A DNA stretch of 64,000 nt from Desulfuromonas sp964536375 (GCA_964536375.1 CAZHXF010000009.1:1-64000); one strand, 5' to 3'; shown: positions 25,594 through 35,302, numbered from the stretch's first letter. Notes: generated by a model not told the origin, from the sequence alone. A program made the numbers and translations.

Positions 25594-26811
25594 ATGGCTA
25601 CTTATTCCTGGCAAGGCAAAGATCGCAACGGCAAGACTTTAAAGGGTGATATGGAAGCCTCTAATGAAGCTTTGGTTCGCGCGCAGTTGCGTCGTCAGGG
25701 GGTAGGGGCGACCAAGGTTAAAGAGCGGGGCAAAGGGATGGATGTGGAGTTGAAAATCCCTGGATTCGCTCCCAAGGTAACGACTAAAGATTTGGTGGTT
25801 TTTACCCGCCAGTTTGCCACGATGATAGATGCTGGTTTGCCATTGATTCAATGTTTGGATATTCTATCTAATCAACAGGAAAATGTGACATTTAAACGGA
25901 TTTTACTCACAGTTAAAGAAGATGTCGAATCTGGCTCCACTTTTGCTGATGCCTTGAGCAAACATCCCAAAGCCTTTGATGAGCTATTTGTCAACTTGGT
26001 TGCTGCTGGCGAGGTTGGTGGTATATTGGACACCATTCTAAATCGCTTGGCGACCTATATTGAAAAATCCATGAAACTGAAGAAGCAGGTCAAGAGTGCG
26101 ATGACCTATCCAACCACCATAATTGGTATTGCCACCGTAGTGATCGGGGTTATTTTGGTGTTCGTTATTCCCGCCTTTGAAAAAATGTTTGCTGACTTTG
26201 GTAGTGCGCTACCCATGCCGACACAGATTGTTATCAATATTAGTAACTTTATTCAGAATTATATTTTAGTCATCATTGGGGGCTTTATTCTTACAGTCTT
26301 TTTGTCTAAAAAGTTTTATGCCACTAAACGCGGGCGTGAAATTGTAGATGAACTTGCTCTTAAAGCGCCGGTGTTTGGTACGTTGATTCGTAAAGTAGCG
26401 GTGGCGAAGTTTACTCGGACTCTTGGTACTATGGTGTCGAGCGGGGTGCCAATTCTCGATGGTCTAGATATTGTCGCCAAGACCGCAGGGAATAGAACGG
26501 TTGAGAAGGCGATTGTAAAGGTGCGTCAGAGTATCAGTGAGGGTAACACTATTGCCGACCCTTTAACCAAGTCTGGTGTTTTTCCTCCTATGGTGTGTCA
26601 AATGATAGCAGTTGGTGAGCAATCTGGTTCCATTGATACCATGCTGAATAAAATTGCCGACTTCTACGACGATGAAGTCGATGATGCCGTAGGAAATTTA
26701 ACTGCTATGATGGAACCACTACTAATGTTGTTTTTAGGTACCACCGTTGGTGGTTTGGTTATAGCCATGTACTTACCGATCTTTAAGCTTGCTGGTGTAG
26801 CTGGTGGCTAA
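25594..26811 (+). CDS. pilC: Type IV pilus inner membrane platform protein PilC
   Basis: The polytopic platform protein that couples PilB/PilT to pilin movement. Two T2SSF domains are visible, about 70-195 and 275-400. The first begins LVVFTRQFATMIDAGLPLIQCLDIL and the second FTRTLGTMVSSGVPILDGLDIV. Three membrane segments lie at about 170-192, 220-240 and 375-398. The C-terminal MEPLLMLFLGTTVGGLVIAMYLPIF is diagnostic. The length of 405 is standard. It has a GAGGTGA ribosome site and lies 91 bp after pilT. Confidence 0.97.
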   Translation: MATYSWQGKDRNGKTLKGDMEASNEALVRAQLRRQGVGATKVKERGKGMDVELKIPGFAPKVTTKDLVVFTRQFATMIDAGLPLIQCLDILSNQQENVTFKRILLTVKEDVESGSTFADALSKHPKAFDELFVNLVAAGEVGGILDTILNRLATYIEKSMKLKKQVKSAMTYPTTIIGIATVVIGVILVFVIPAFEKMFADFGSALPMPTQIVINISNFIQNYILVIIGGFILTVFLSKKFYATKRGREIVDELALKAPVFGTLIRKVAVAKFTRTLGTMVSSGVPILDGLDIVAKTAGNRTVEKAIVKVRQSISEGNTIADPLTKSGVFPPMVCQMIAVGEQSGSIDTMLNKIADFYDDEVDDAVGNLTAMMEPLLMLFLGTTVGGLVIAMYLPIFKLAGVAGG

Positions 26812-26890
26812 AATGGCTGTTTCTGGTTATTGACGGTCGGTATTGTTATTAATAGCGGTTATTGGATCTTTCACCATTAATGAGAGGTAC

Positions 26891-28555
26891 ATGAATTTAA
26901 TGACCTCTGCTGTTATTGAGTCAAGAAACAACAGTTATCGATCCTCGTCGCGTCCTAATTCGTCTAAATCTATCGGTATTTTAGTGTGGTATCTTTTGGG
27001 GCGCGCATTTATCGTCACCCTGTTCTTGGGTGGCAGTGTCTTAGTCAGTCAAGTCTATCCCGGCGATGACCTATTGGTTCCTGATTTGCGTTTGTTGGTG
27101 CTGCTGTCAGTTACTTTTCTGCAGATTTGTTTTTCTCTGTTGTGGTTGCTACGCTGGCAAAACTATCTACGCTATTTTGTGCAACTGCAGTTGAGTTGGG
27201 ATCTGGTGCTAAGTTTCCTCGTTGTGTATATAACCGGGGGGATAGCAAGTCTGTTCCCGTTTTTATTTATTTTTGTCATTCTCAGTTGTGCGCTTATATC
27301 CAGCAGAAAGCAGCTTTATGCTACTATAATTGCGGCGATTGTTCTTTATGCTGGCCTAGTTGGTCTGCAATACTATTCCTACTTGCCCTCGGTTCATGGC
27401 CTAGGGTTGATGAGTGATAAAGAGATCATTTATCGACTTTTTCTCAATGTTGTTGCCTTCCTCCTTGCCGGTATTCTCGGCAGCATATTATCGTCGCGTT
27501 TGCAGCGTTCTGAGCAGTTGTTACAACGCGAGCGGCATGATTATGCAGAATTGGAACAACTGAATTCAATAATTTTGCGCAGTATCCCCAGTGGTCTGAT
27601 CGTTGTCGATGCCATGGGTAAGATAAAAGCATTTAACTCAGCGGCAGAAACGATTTGCGGTTTGCCAAGTTCGAAAGCATATAAAAAAAAATTGGCGGAA
27701 ATTTTCCCAGAGATTATTGTCGATCAGCTGATATTGCCTATAGACCGTGGTGAATTTAGTTATGTAACTCATGATGGCAATAAGCGCATTATTGGTTACA
27801 ATGCTACGCAAATTAAAGATGAAACTACTGCCCAATTGCGTATTTTACTAACTTTTCAAGATCTGACTGAGGCGAAAATTCTGGAGCATAATTCACAACT
27901 TGGGGAACGTTTGGCCGCCATAGGTAAATTGGCAGCTGGGTTGGCGCACGAAATTCGCAACCCGTTGGCGTCTCTTGGAGGCAGTATTCAATTGTTGGCT
28001 GAGCAGGTTGATTTTGCTGATGCTGACCAGGATTTGTTTGCCATTGTGCAGCGCGAAACTGAGCGTCTTAATCGGTTAGTTACAGATTTCTTAGTATTTG
28101 CGAAGCCGCAGCTGCCTGTAGCGTGTGCATGTGATCTGGTGTCTGTGGTGCGTGAAGTGTTGGTGCTGGCCAATGCAGATCCGCTATTCATGGACATGCA
28201 ACTCAGCGCTCAATTGCCAGACGAATTCATCGTCACGATGGATGCAGGGCAGGTGCATCAAGCCCTATGGAATTTGTTAGTCAATGCGGCCCAGTTTTCT
28301 CAAGAACCGAAGCGGGTCATGGTTGGTATTGATAGTGAAAAAAAATTATTATGGGTCGATGATAGTGGAACGGGGATTAGTGCCGAGGAGGAAAAGTTGG
28401 TATTTGAACCTTTCTATACATCGCGCCCGCAAGGTACGGGCTTGGGTCTGTCTATTGTGCAAGGAATTGTTTCCGCCCATGGTTGGAGGGTAGAGTGTGG
28501 TGAAAATGACTGGGGCGGAGCACGGTTGCAAATTGTGTTTGCTGATTGCTTGTAA
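26891..28555 (+). CDS. pilS: Sensor histidine kinase PilS
   Basis: The membrane sensor kinase of the PilS/PilR pair. It has six hydrophobic segments (about 30-200), a PAS domain (about 225-330) and HisKA with phospho-accepting H353 in AAGLAHEIRNPLASLGG. The HATPase shows NLLVNAAQFS, VDDSGTGI and GTGLGLSIVQGIV. Numbering is from ATG 26891, chosen because GAGAGG lies 4-5 nt upstream; an in-frame TTG at 26843 would add 16 residues. In Pseudomonas PilS senses pilin in the membrane. Here it lies between pilC and pilR. No pilin gene is in the window. Confidence 0.93.
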   Translation: MNLMTSAVIESRNNSYRSSSRPNSSKSIGILVWYLLGRAFIVTLFLGGSVLVSQVYPGDDLLVPDLRLLVLLSVTFLQICFSLLWLLRWQNYLRYFVQLQLSWDLVLSFLVVYITGGIASLFPFLFIFVILSCALISSRKQLYATIIAAIVLYAGLVGLQYYSYLPSVHGLGLMSDKEIIYRLFLNVVAFLLAGILGSILSSRLQRSEQLLQRERHDYAELEQLNSIILRSIPSGLIVVDAMGKIKAFNSAAETICGLPSSKAYKKKLAEIFPEIIVDQLILPIDRGEFSYVTHDGNKRIIGYNATQIKDETTAQLRILLTFQDLTEAKILEHNSQLGERLAAIGKLAAGLAHEIRNPLASLGGSIQLLAEQVDFADADQDLFAIVQRETERLNRLVTDFLVFAKPQLPVACACDLVSVVREVLVLANADPLFMDMQLSAQLPDEFIVTMDAGQVHQALWNLLVNAAQFSQEPKRVMVGIDSEKKLLWVDDSGTGISAEEEKLVFEPFYTSRPQGTGLGLSIVQGIVSAHGWRVECGENDWGGARLQIVFADCL

Positions 28556-28587
28556 AACTTAAAAATTACGCGCTTGAAAGTTATTTC

Positions 28588-29961
28588 ATGGTTAAAGTAA
28601 AAAACATAAAACAACATATTCTGGTCGTCGATGATGAACAGAGTATGCGTGAGTTTTTGACCATTATGTTGCAACGTGAGGGTTATCAGGTGCATTGCGC
28701 TGCAGATGGATTGCAAGCAGCGGCCATGTTGCTCGATAACGTATTCGATCTGGTCCTGAGTGATGTCAGGATGCCGAATCTAGGTGGAATTGCGTTGTTG
28801 CGCCAAGTGCAATCGATGGGTACCGATACTGTGGTTATCATGATGACTGCATTTTCTACTGCAGAGCAGGCTGTAGAGGCGATGAAAGAGGGTGCTTACG
28901 ATTATATAAATAAGCCATTCAAAAATGATGAAATTCGTCTAGTTATTCGCAATGCCTTGAACCACCGTCAACTGCGTCAGGAAAATTATCAATTACGCCG
29001 GGTGCTGGATAAACGCTTTTCGTTTGATCGTTTAATTGGCAAAAGTGACATCATGCAGGCGTTGTATAGACTGATCGAAAAAGTTGCAAAAGCTAACGTG
29101 ACAATACTTATTTCTGGCGAATCTGGAACTGGTAAAGAATTGGTGGCGCGGGCAATTCATCACAACGGGGTGGGGGCAGACAAACCGTTTGTCCCGGTTA
29201 ATTGCGGTGCTATACCCGAAAACTTACTGGAAAGTGAGTTGTTTGGTCACGAAAAAGGTTCATTTACTGGAGCTATAGCCACCAAGCTGGGTTTAATTGA
29301 AACTGCTGAGAATGGGACTATTTTTCTTGATGAAATAGGCGAGTTGCCACTGACCATGCAGGTTAAGTTGCTGCGGGTATTGCAGGAAAAACAGATTCGT
29401 CGGGTCGGCGGTACTGTTGATATAAATGTTAATGCGCGGGTGCTGGCGGCCACAAATATTGATCTGGAGCAAGCAGTAACTGCGGGTCTTTTTCGCCAAG
29501 ATCTGTTTTATCGCCTTAACGTAATACACCTGCATATCCCCTCCTTATGGCAGCGCCGGGAGGATATACCACTACTCATCAATTCCTTTTGTGATATTTT
29601 GGCACCGCAGCGAGAGGTTAAGATTTCCGCAGCGCTCATGCGCAGGTTGTTGGACTATAACTGGCCCGGGAATGTGCGGGAATTGGAAAATATTATTGAG
29701 CGCTGCCTTATTCTCGAAGATGGTGATGTGCTGACTGAAGCTAGCCTGCCACCGCAGTTTCTTAATTCCTGTTGTTCATTGATTGGTGCGTGTAAAATCC
29801 CCGAGGATGGGCTTAATCTTGAGGATTATTTGGCTGAAGTTGAAAAGCAAATTCTTGTCCAGGCCTTAGAACGCTGTAATGGCGTGCGCAAGCATGCGGC
29901 TAAGCTGTTAAAGCTTAGTTTTCGTTCTATCCGCTATCGTCTCGATAAGTTAGGTCTGTAG
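28588..29961 (+). CDS. pilR: Sigma54-dependent response regulator PilR
   Basis: An NtrC-type transcription activator. The receiver domain has D59 (LSDVRMPNLGG). The AAA+ domain has Walker A GESGTGKE, the sigma54-contact loop GSFTGA and an arginine finger region. The C-terminal Fis-type helix-turn-helix (about 425-457) contains RKHAAKLLKLSFRSIRYRLDKLGL. The frame reaches back to a TTG at 28546 overlapping pilS. ATG 28588 is preferred and gives a family-like N-terminus, although its ribosome site (GAAAG) is weak. The product has 457 residues. Targets are expected to include a pilA promoter with a -24/-12 element, which is not found in the window. Confidence 0.93.
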   Translation: MVKVKNIKQHILVVDDEQSMREFLTIMLQREGYQVHCAADGLQAAAMLLDNVFDLVLSDVRMPNLGGIALLRQVQSMGTDTVVIMMTAFSTAEQAVEAMKEGAYDYINKPFKNDEIRLVIRNALNHRQLRQENYQLRRVLDKRFSFDRLIGKSDIMQALYRLIEKVAKANVTILISGESGTGKELVARAIHHNGVGADKPFVPVNCGAIPENLLESELFGHEKGSFTGAIATKLGLIETAENGTIFLDEIGELPLTMQVKLLRVLQEKQIRRVGGTVDINVNARVLAATNIDLEQAVTAGLFRQDLFYRLNVIHLHIPSLWQRREDIPLLINSFCDILAPQREVKISAALMRRLLDYNWPGNVRELENIIERCLILEDGDVLTEASLPPQFLNSCCSLIGACKIPEDGLNLEDYLAEVEKQILVQALERCNGVRKHAAKLLKLSFRSIRYRLDKLGL

Positions 29962-29997
29962 CTGGCATTTTTTTGAATAGCTTGAATATGAGAATAA

Positions 29998-30034
29998 AAA
30001 GCCCCACCGAGAATTAATATCTTGGTGGGGCTTT
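29998..30034. terminator. Bidirectional terminator between pilR and eno
   Basis: An 11-bp inverted repeat, AAAGCCCCACC (29998-30008) with GGTGGGGCTTT (30024-30034), is extended inward by four further base pairs including one G-U, around a 7-nt loop. A-run and T-run flanks let it terminate both converging transcripts. It ends the pil operon 73 bp after pilR and lies 26 bp past the eno stop. Confidence 0.9.
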
Positions 30035-30059
30035 GTGCTGTATGTATTTTGCTTGTTGA

Positions 30060-31346
30060 TTAACGCAGGTTGTAGAAAACATCTTTACCGTTGAAGATTG
30101 ACACCCCTTCAAGCTCATCCTCAATGCGCAGCAGTTGATTGTATTTGCAGATACGATCGGTGCGGCACAGAGAACCGGTTTTGATTTGCCCGGCGTTGGT
30201 GGCTACAGCCAAGTCAGCAATGGTTGAATCTTCAGTTTCCCCACTGCGGTGCGAGATGACGGCAGTATACCCGGCACGTTTGGTCATCTCAATAGCTTCC
30301 AAGGTCTCGGTCAAGGTGCCGATCTGGTTAAGCTTGATCAAGACGGAGTTGGCGATCCGTTTTTCAATGCCCTCTTTAATTATTTTAGTGTTGGTAACAA
30401 ACAGGTCATCACCAACAATCTGTATTTTGTCACCTAACCTGTCAGTCATCAATTTCCAGCCATCCCAGTCGTTTTCTGCCAAGCCGTCTTCAATAGAAAT
30501 GATGGGATAACGCTCTACTAAATCAGCGTAAAAATCAATGGTTTCAGCAGCCGTTTTGATCGGTTGTTTTTCGTTAGCAAAATTGTACTTACCAGCGCTG
30601 TAAATTTCCGATGCAGCTACATCGAGAGCCAGAAGCACATCTTCTCCCGGCTTGTAACCAGCTGCCTCGATTGCGATCATGATAACTTGCAGCGCCTCTT
30701 CATTGCTGCTTAAGTTGGGGGCGAAACCACCTTCATCGCCAACTGCGGTATTGTAACCTTTGGTTTTAAGCACAGTCTTTAAGGCGTGAAAAACTTCTGC
30801 GCCCATACGCAACGCTTCTTTGAAGGAAGTAGCACCAATCGGCATTATCATAAATTCTTGAATGTCGACATTGTTATCGGCGTGCTCACCACCGTTGATG
30901 ATGTTCATCATGGGCACCGGTAACTCTTTGGCGTTGGTACCACCAATATATTGGTAAAAAGGGAGACCGGACTCGTCTGCTGCTGCCCGCGCACAGGCCA
31001 GAGATACGCCCAGAGTTGCATTGGCGCCCAGGTTGCTCTTGGTCTCAGTGCCGTCAAGCTCAATCAGCTTGGCATCGATTCCAGCCTGGTCGCTTGCTTC
31101 CCAGCCGACGAGAGCATCACAGATTGTCTCATTGACATTGTCAACGGCTTTTAAAACTCCCTTGCCGAGATAGCGTGATTTGTCGCCATCGCGCAGCTCA
31201 AGGGCTTCGCGCTCACCCGTTGAAGCTCCACTCGGGACCGATGCTCGTCCAAAAGCACCGCTATCGAGTACAACGTCTACTTCAATGGTTGGATTGCCGC
31301 GCGAGTCAAGAATTTCACGCGCATATATGTCCATGATTTCGCCCAT
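30060..31346 (-). CDS. eno: Enolase
   Basis: It interconverts 2-phosphoglycerate and phosphoenolpyruvate in glycolysis and gluconeogenesis, and is part of the RNA degradosome in some bacteria. Typical motifs are EILDSRGNPT near the N-terminus, SVPSGASTGEREALELRD, the catalytic loop GDEGGFAPN, the metal ligands in LALDVAASE, ISIEDGLAENDW and IVGDDLFVTN, and the SHRSGETED loop. The length of 428 is standard. The start has a perfect AAAGGAG site. It is monocistronic and convergent with pilR. Confidence 0.98.
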   Translation of the reverse strand: MGEIMDIYAREILDSRGNPTIEVDVVLDSGAFGRASVPSGASTGEREALELRDGDKSRYLGKGVLKAVDNVNETICDALVGWEASDQAGIDAKLIELDGTETKSNLGANATLGVSLACARAAADESGLPFYQYIGGTNAKELPVPMMNIINGGEHADNNVDIQEFMIMPIGATSFKEALRMGAEVFHALKTVLKTKGYNTAVGDEGGFAPNLSSNEEALQVIMIAIEAAGYKPGEDVLLALDVAASEIYSAGKYNFANEKQPIKTAAETIDFYADLVERYPIISIEDGLAENDWDGWKLMTDRLGDKIQIVGDDLFVTNTKIIKEGIEKRIANSVLIKLNQIGTLTETLEAIEMTKRAGYTAVISHRSGETEDSTIADLAVATNAGQIKTGSLCRTDRICKYNQLLRIEDELEGVSIFNGKDVFYNLR

Positions 31347-31798
31347 GCTTAAACTCCTTTGTTTCCGCTGTGTTGCTTAAGTTAATAAATTGAACCTAAA
31401 TAAATGAATAAGATGTGCATGTCATTTACTAAGATGAATTACCAGCGATTGTGGTTATTCTGTAGTAAACATCCGTTCATTTATAGCACAGCAAATAAAA
31501 ATTTAAAGGCAAATTTATTGATTGCTTGGAATGTCCCTGTGACAGGTTGTTGCTGGCTTAATTTGTTAATTGTCTTTTTGCTGTTAAGGCAGGGTTAGTC
31601 GGGCTATGGACCGACCAATTCAATACAGTTATGTTGCCGCCGAGGGGTGAGCATGGAGGTTGATTTAGCCGTACTTTAGTGCTAGGGTGCCAAGTCTCAG
31701 ATCGTGGCGTTTGCACAAATTAATGATGGCTTATTCAGTTAGTTGCGGATAGTCAGGAAGCGCTATTGAGATTTATGTTTGCGTAGTGCTGAGGTGCT
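31347..31798. other. Divergent intergenic region between eno and phoH
   Basis: The 452-bp region should hold promoters for eno (minus) and for the long phoH-led plus-strand run. A candidate plus-strand promoter is TTGATT (31660-31665), 17 nt, TAGGGT (31683-31688), which would give a leader of about 105 nt. I recognise no riboswitch, tRNA or small RNA. A 64-codon frame at 31404-31598 lacks a ribosome site and is rejected. The size is larger than other gaps in the window. Confidence 0.4.
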
Positions 31799-32755
31799 GT
31801 GAGCGAAGACTCTGTCCGATGTTGTTTTACCATATCCGATCCTGCGTTAATCCACTCGCTGTTAGGTGAACACAATTGTAATCTTAATCAGCTTGCGTCT
31901 TTGCTGAATGTTGATTTTGGCTCGCGGGGCAATGAAATCCAGATTAATGGTTCCAGTCTTGATGTAGAGTTAGCGGAGTTGGTGCTGAACAACCTGCTGG
32001 TTTTATTGAGTAAGGGCTACCATCTCTATCCTGTTGATATTGATTACGCAGTTAATATCCTCCGTAGTAATTCTTCCATTAAACTTGTTGATATCTTTTT
32101 TGATACTGTCCTGGTATCGGCACGCAATAAGTATATTGCCCCTAAGAGTCTTGCCCAAAAAACCTATATTGATGCTATTCGTATCCATGATGTGGTGTTT
32201 GGGGTTGGTCCGGCAGGCACGGGGAAAACCTATCTAGCCATGGCCCTAGCTGTTGCTGCGTGGCAGAAAAAACAGGTGCAGCGCATCGTGTTGGTGCGTC
32301 CAGCAGTTGAAGCTGGGGAAAAGCTTGGATTCTTACCCGGAGATATAGCGGAAAAAGTAAATCCTTACCTGCGGCCCTTGTACGATGCCTTGTTTGACAT
32401 GGTTGATTTGCACAAGGGGCAAAGTATGATTGAAGAGGGTATCGTTGAGGTGGCGCCATTAGCTTTTATGCGTGGGCGTACCCTGAATGATTCTTTTATT
32501 ATTTTAGATGAAGCACAGAATACCACCAATGAGCAGATGAAAATGTTTTTGACGCGCATCGGTTTTGGCAGTAAGGCGGTGATTACTGGTGATATTACTC
32601 AGATTGATCTGCCCAGCGGACGACCATCAGGCTTGTTGCAGGCGCTACGGATACTGCCCAACGTTGAGGGGATAAAGATTACCCGCTTCAGTGATCTGGA
32701 TGTTGTGCGCCATCCCATTGTCCAACGGATAGTCCGCGCTTACGAGAAGGCATAA
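31799..32755 (+). CDS. phoH: PhoH-like ATPase
   Basis: A cytoplasmic P-loop ATPase (PhoH/YbeZ family) linked to RNA metabolism through its partner YbeY. An N-terminal KH-like domain (about 10-90, with GSRGNEIQI) precedes Walker A GPAGTGKT (137-144) and Walker B FIILDEAQN (D237, E238), then TGDITQIDLP. The 318-residue length matches YbeZ. It begins with GTG preceded by GAGGTG. It heads the conserved module phoH, 7TM-HD gene, ybeY, corC. The YbeZ-YbeY functional link is known from E. coli; here it is inferred from adjacency. Confidence 0.94.
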   Translation: MSEDSVRCCFTISDPALIHSLLGEHNCNLNQLASLLNVDFGSRGNEIQINGSSLDVELAELVLNNLLVLLSKGYHLYPVDIDYAVNILRSNSSIKLVDIFFDTVLVSARNKYIAPKSLAQKTYIDAIRIHDVVFGVGPAGTGKTYLAMALAVAAWQKKQVQRIVLVRPAVEAGEKLGFLPGDIAEKVNPYLRPLYDALFDMVDLHKGQSMIEEGIVEVAPLAFMRGRTLNDSFIILDEAQNTTNEQMKMFLTRIGFGSKAVITGDITQIDLPSGRPSGLLQALRILPNVEGIKITRFSDLDVVRHPIVQRIVRAYEKA

Positions 32756-32770
32756 GAGGAAGTATAACTA

Positions 32771-35302
32771 ATGGCAGTAAAAAAATCCAAACAGGTTCAG
32801 CAAACACAAGCTCAGCAGCGGTCCAGGATGCATAAGAGGCTGTTATTGTTGCTCTTGGCAGCTGTTTTGACTTTTATTATTATTCCCAAGGGGGGATTTG
32901 TACCCGATTATTATCGACCAGGCGACATTGCTGTACGCGACATTAAAACCCCGCGTGATGTACTGGTGCCGGAGCCGGAGCTTACGGTAAAGAAAAAGCA
33001 GCATGCCGAGCAAGGGGTGCTGCAGGTATACGATTATGATACGCGTCCAACTATGGCAGTGGCGACCAGCTTGGTAAATTCGCTACAGTCACTAGCAGAT
33101 GAGAATGCGCGTGTTGTTAAACTTGCTGCTGCCCCAAAAGTGTTGGATGGGCAGCCAGCCAGCTCTCAAGCTGGTGCTGCTACTAACCCTGGCAGTGTAG
33201 ATAGTGCAGTACCGGAGGTAAACAATGCTGGCAGTTTCTTGCCGGCACCGGTAAATGTGGCCGAACTGCTTGGGGTGGAGTTAACTGGTGAGCAGTTGGC
33301 AGCGCTGCGCGATTTGTCAAAGGATGCTGTGTTTCTCAAACGGTTTAAACGCAGTGTGAGTGCCGGCTTACAGCGTAAGATTGTTGGCAATCTGGAACTG
33401 TTTAAGACCAACTGGAATGGCTCGATTGCTGTACGTGACCTTGAAACGAAAAAAGAAGTTAATGTTGCCAAAGCAGATGATGTGTTGGGGCTAAATGAGG
33501 TGGTGCCAGCGCTGAGTTCTGCGTTGTTTGGCACAGCTAAATTGCAGTCAAGCGAAGTGGCGCTGCTGAGTGTGGTGCAGAAGATGATACGCCCCAATTT
33601 AACCTTCAGTCAGAGTGAGACAGAAGTACGGCGGCGCGCTGCTTCAGAGGCAGTGTTACCGGTGTTACTGCAGGTGAAGCGTGGAGAAATGATTGTCCGT
33701 GAAGGGGAACGGATTAGCGAGGAGCAAGTTCGCAAACTCAAGGCCCTGCAATCATCGGTGGATGGGACAAAGACACTGCGCAGTGCTTTTGGGCTGATGT
33801 TGCTCATTGCCATCTTATTTTATACCTTGCACCGCTTTGCCAAGGTAAATATTCGTAAATACGACCCACAATTGCGCGATCTGCTTTTTTTAGCACTGAT
33901 ATTCGTCAGTTTTTTTATTGTTACCAAGGTGGGTATTTTTACCTCTACTGCAATGCAGAGTGCATTTCCCTATATTGATTCAGTTTGTTATTACTACGCT
34001 TTCCCTTTTGCTGCCGGGGCAATGTTGGTGCGCATTGTCCTCAACTCTGAGGTGGCGTACGTGTTTGCCCTGTTGTTTGCCTTGCTGGTGGGCATGTTGT
34101 TTGGCAACAATATGCTCCTGTCTATTTACGTACTAGTGGGTGGGATTACGGCATCGCATTGGGTGCGCCATAGTAAAGCGCGCAGCAATTTATATCGCGC
34201 GGGGATGTACCTGTCTTTGTCCAATATGGCGATAGTGCTGGCAATTTTTGCTTTGTCGGACAACCCGTTGGATATTCAATTACTGTACCGTCTTGGTTTT
34301 GCTTTTATCGGCGGTTTTGGTTGTGCGGTCATTGTCAACGGCACTATACCCATAGTGGAATCGTTGTTTAAGTATACGACTGATTTTAAATTGTTAGAAC
34401 TGGCGAATATGAACACGCCGATATTGCGTGAACTGATGATTCAAGCGCCAGGTACTTATCACCACTCGATAATTGTCGGTAGCCTGGTAGAAAATGCAGC
34501 GGAGGCTATTGGTGCCAATCCGTTACTGGCGCGGGTAGCCGCCTACTATCACGATATTGGGAAAATCAAGAAACCATTGTATTTTGCCGAAAATATGCGT
34601 TTGTCGGAAAATAAGCACGATAAATTAGCTCCATCCATGAGCGCATTGATTTTGATTTCCCATGTAAAAGATGGGAGCGAGTTGGCGCGCGAACATAAAT
34701 TGGGGCAAAGCCTGATCGATATTATTCATCAGCATCATGGTACTTCATTGATAAAGTTTTTTTATGATAAGGCTCAACAACGCGACAAGGATGCGCAAGT
34801 AAAAGAACAGGATTATCGCTATCCCGGGCCCAAACCCCAGACGCGTGAAGCGGCATTGATTATGCTTGCTGATTCTGTAGAAGCCGCTGGGCGAACTTTG
34901 TCTGAGCCAACCCCAGCGCGTATTCAGGGCATGGTGCAAAAAATAATCAATAAAATCTTTATTGATGGTCAACTCGATGAGTGCGAACTGACATTGAAAG
35001 ATTTGCATGAAATTGCTAAAAGCTTTAACCGCGTTTTGTCGGGTATCTTCCATAATCGTGTTGATTATCCGGAACCGGCATATAAAGAGCGGGACAAAGA
35101 GCAAAATAAAGAAGCTAAGCCTGATGTACATAGTGACGTTAAGGGTGATGTGACTGGTGGCGGGCGTGGAGAGTTGAAAGTTAAAAAAGAAGGCAAAGCT
35201 GATGACGATTTACATAGAGAATCAACAAGAGAAACACGCGATTCCAGTGGAAGAACTAAGGACAGTGGCTCAGAAGATCTTAAGCGCCTTGGAATGTCAT
35301 GA
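32771..35302 (+). CDS. 7TM-HD family membrane phosphohydrolase (PgpH-like)
   Basis: The protein is a membrane receptor-phosphohydrolase. An N-terminal membrane helix is at 23-39. A large extracytoplasmic 7TMR-HDED-type domain (about 45-335) follows, then seven membrane helices (about 337-530) and a cytoplasmic HD domain (about 555-705). The HD domain has HH564-565, HD594-595 in AYYHDIGK, and HQHHG near 653-657. In Listeria, PgpH hydrolyses cyclic di-AMP; whether this protein does the same is inference. From about residue 768 the protein has an unusual highly charged tail rich in Lys, Asp, Glu, Gly and Arg. Its last 33 codons overlap ybeY in another frame. The gene lies 15 bp after phoH. Confidence 0.9.
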   Translation: MAVKKSKQVQQTQAQQRSRMHKRLLLLLLAAVLTFIIIPKGGFVPDYYRPGDIAVRDIKTPRDVLVPEPELTVKKKQHAEQGVLQVYDYDTRPTMAVATSLVNSLQSLADENARVVKLAAAPKVLDGQPASSQAGAATNPGSVDSAVPEVNNAGSFLPAPVNVAELLGVELTGEQLAALRDLSKDAVFLKRFKRSVSAGLQRKIVGNLELFKTNWNGSIAVRDLETKKEVNVAKADDVLGLNEVVPALSSALFGTAKLQSSEVALLSVVQKMIRPNLTFSQSETEVRRRAASEAVLPVLLQVKRGEMIVREGERISEEQVRKLKALQSSVDGTKTLRSAFGLMLLIAILFYTLHRFAKVNIRKYDPQLRDLLFLALIFVSFFIVTKVGIFTSTAMQSAFPYIDSVCYYYAFPFAAGAMLVRIVLNSEVAYVFALLFALLVGMLFGNNMLLSIYVLVGGITASHWVRHSKARSNLYRAGMYLSLSNMAIVLAIFALSDNPLDIQLLYRLGFAFIGGFGCAVIVNGTIPIVESLFKYTTDFKLLELANMNTPILRELMIQAPGTYHHSIIVGSLVENAAEAIGANPLLARVAAYYHDIGKIKKPLYFAENMRLSENKHDKLAPSMSALILISHVKDGSELAREHKLGQSLIDIIHQHHGTSLIKFFYDKAQQRDKDAQVKEQDYRYPGPKPQTREAALIMLADSVEAAGRTLSEPTPARIQGMVQKIINKIFIDGQLDECELTLKDLHEIAKSFNRVLSGIFHNRVDYPEPAYKERDKEQNKEAKPDVHSDVKGDVTGGGRGELKVKKEGKADDDLHRESTRETRDSSGRTKDSGSEDLKRLGMS

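Noticed and set aside
31404..31598. 64-codon plus-strand frame in the eno-phoH gap
   Set aside because: No ribosome binding site, odd composition, no family resemblance.
33166..33597. 143-codon minus-strand frame
   Set aside because: Antisense to the extracytoplasmic domain of the 7TM-HD gene; Ser/Thr-rich shadow composition.
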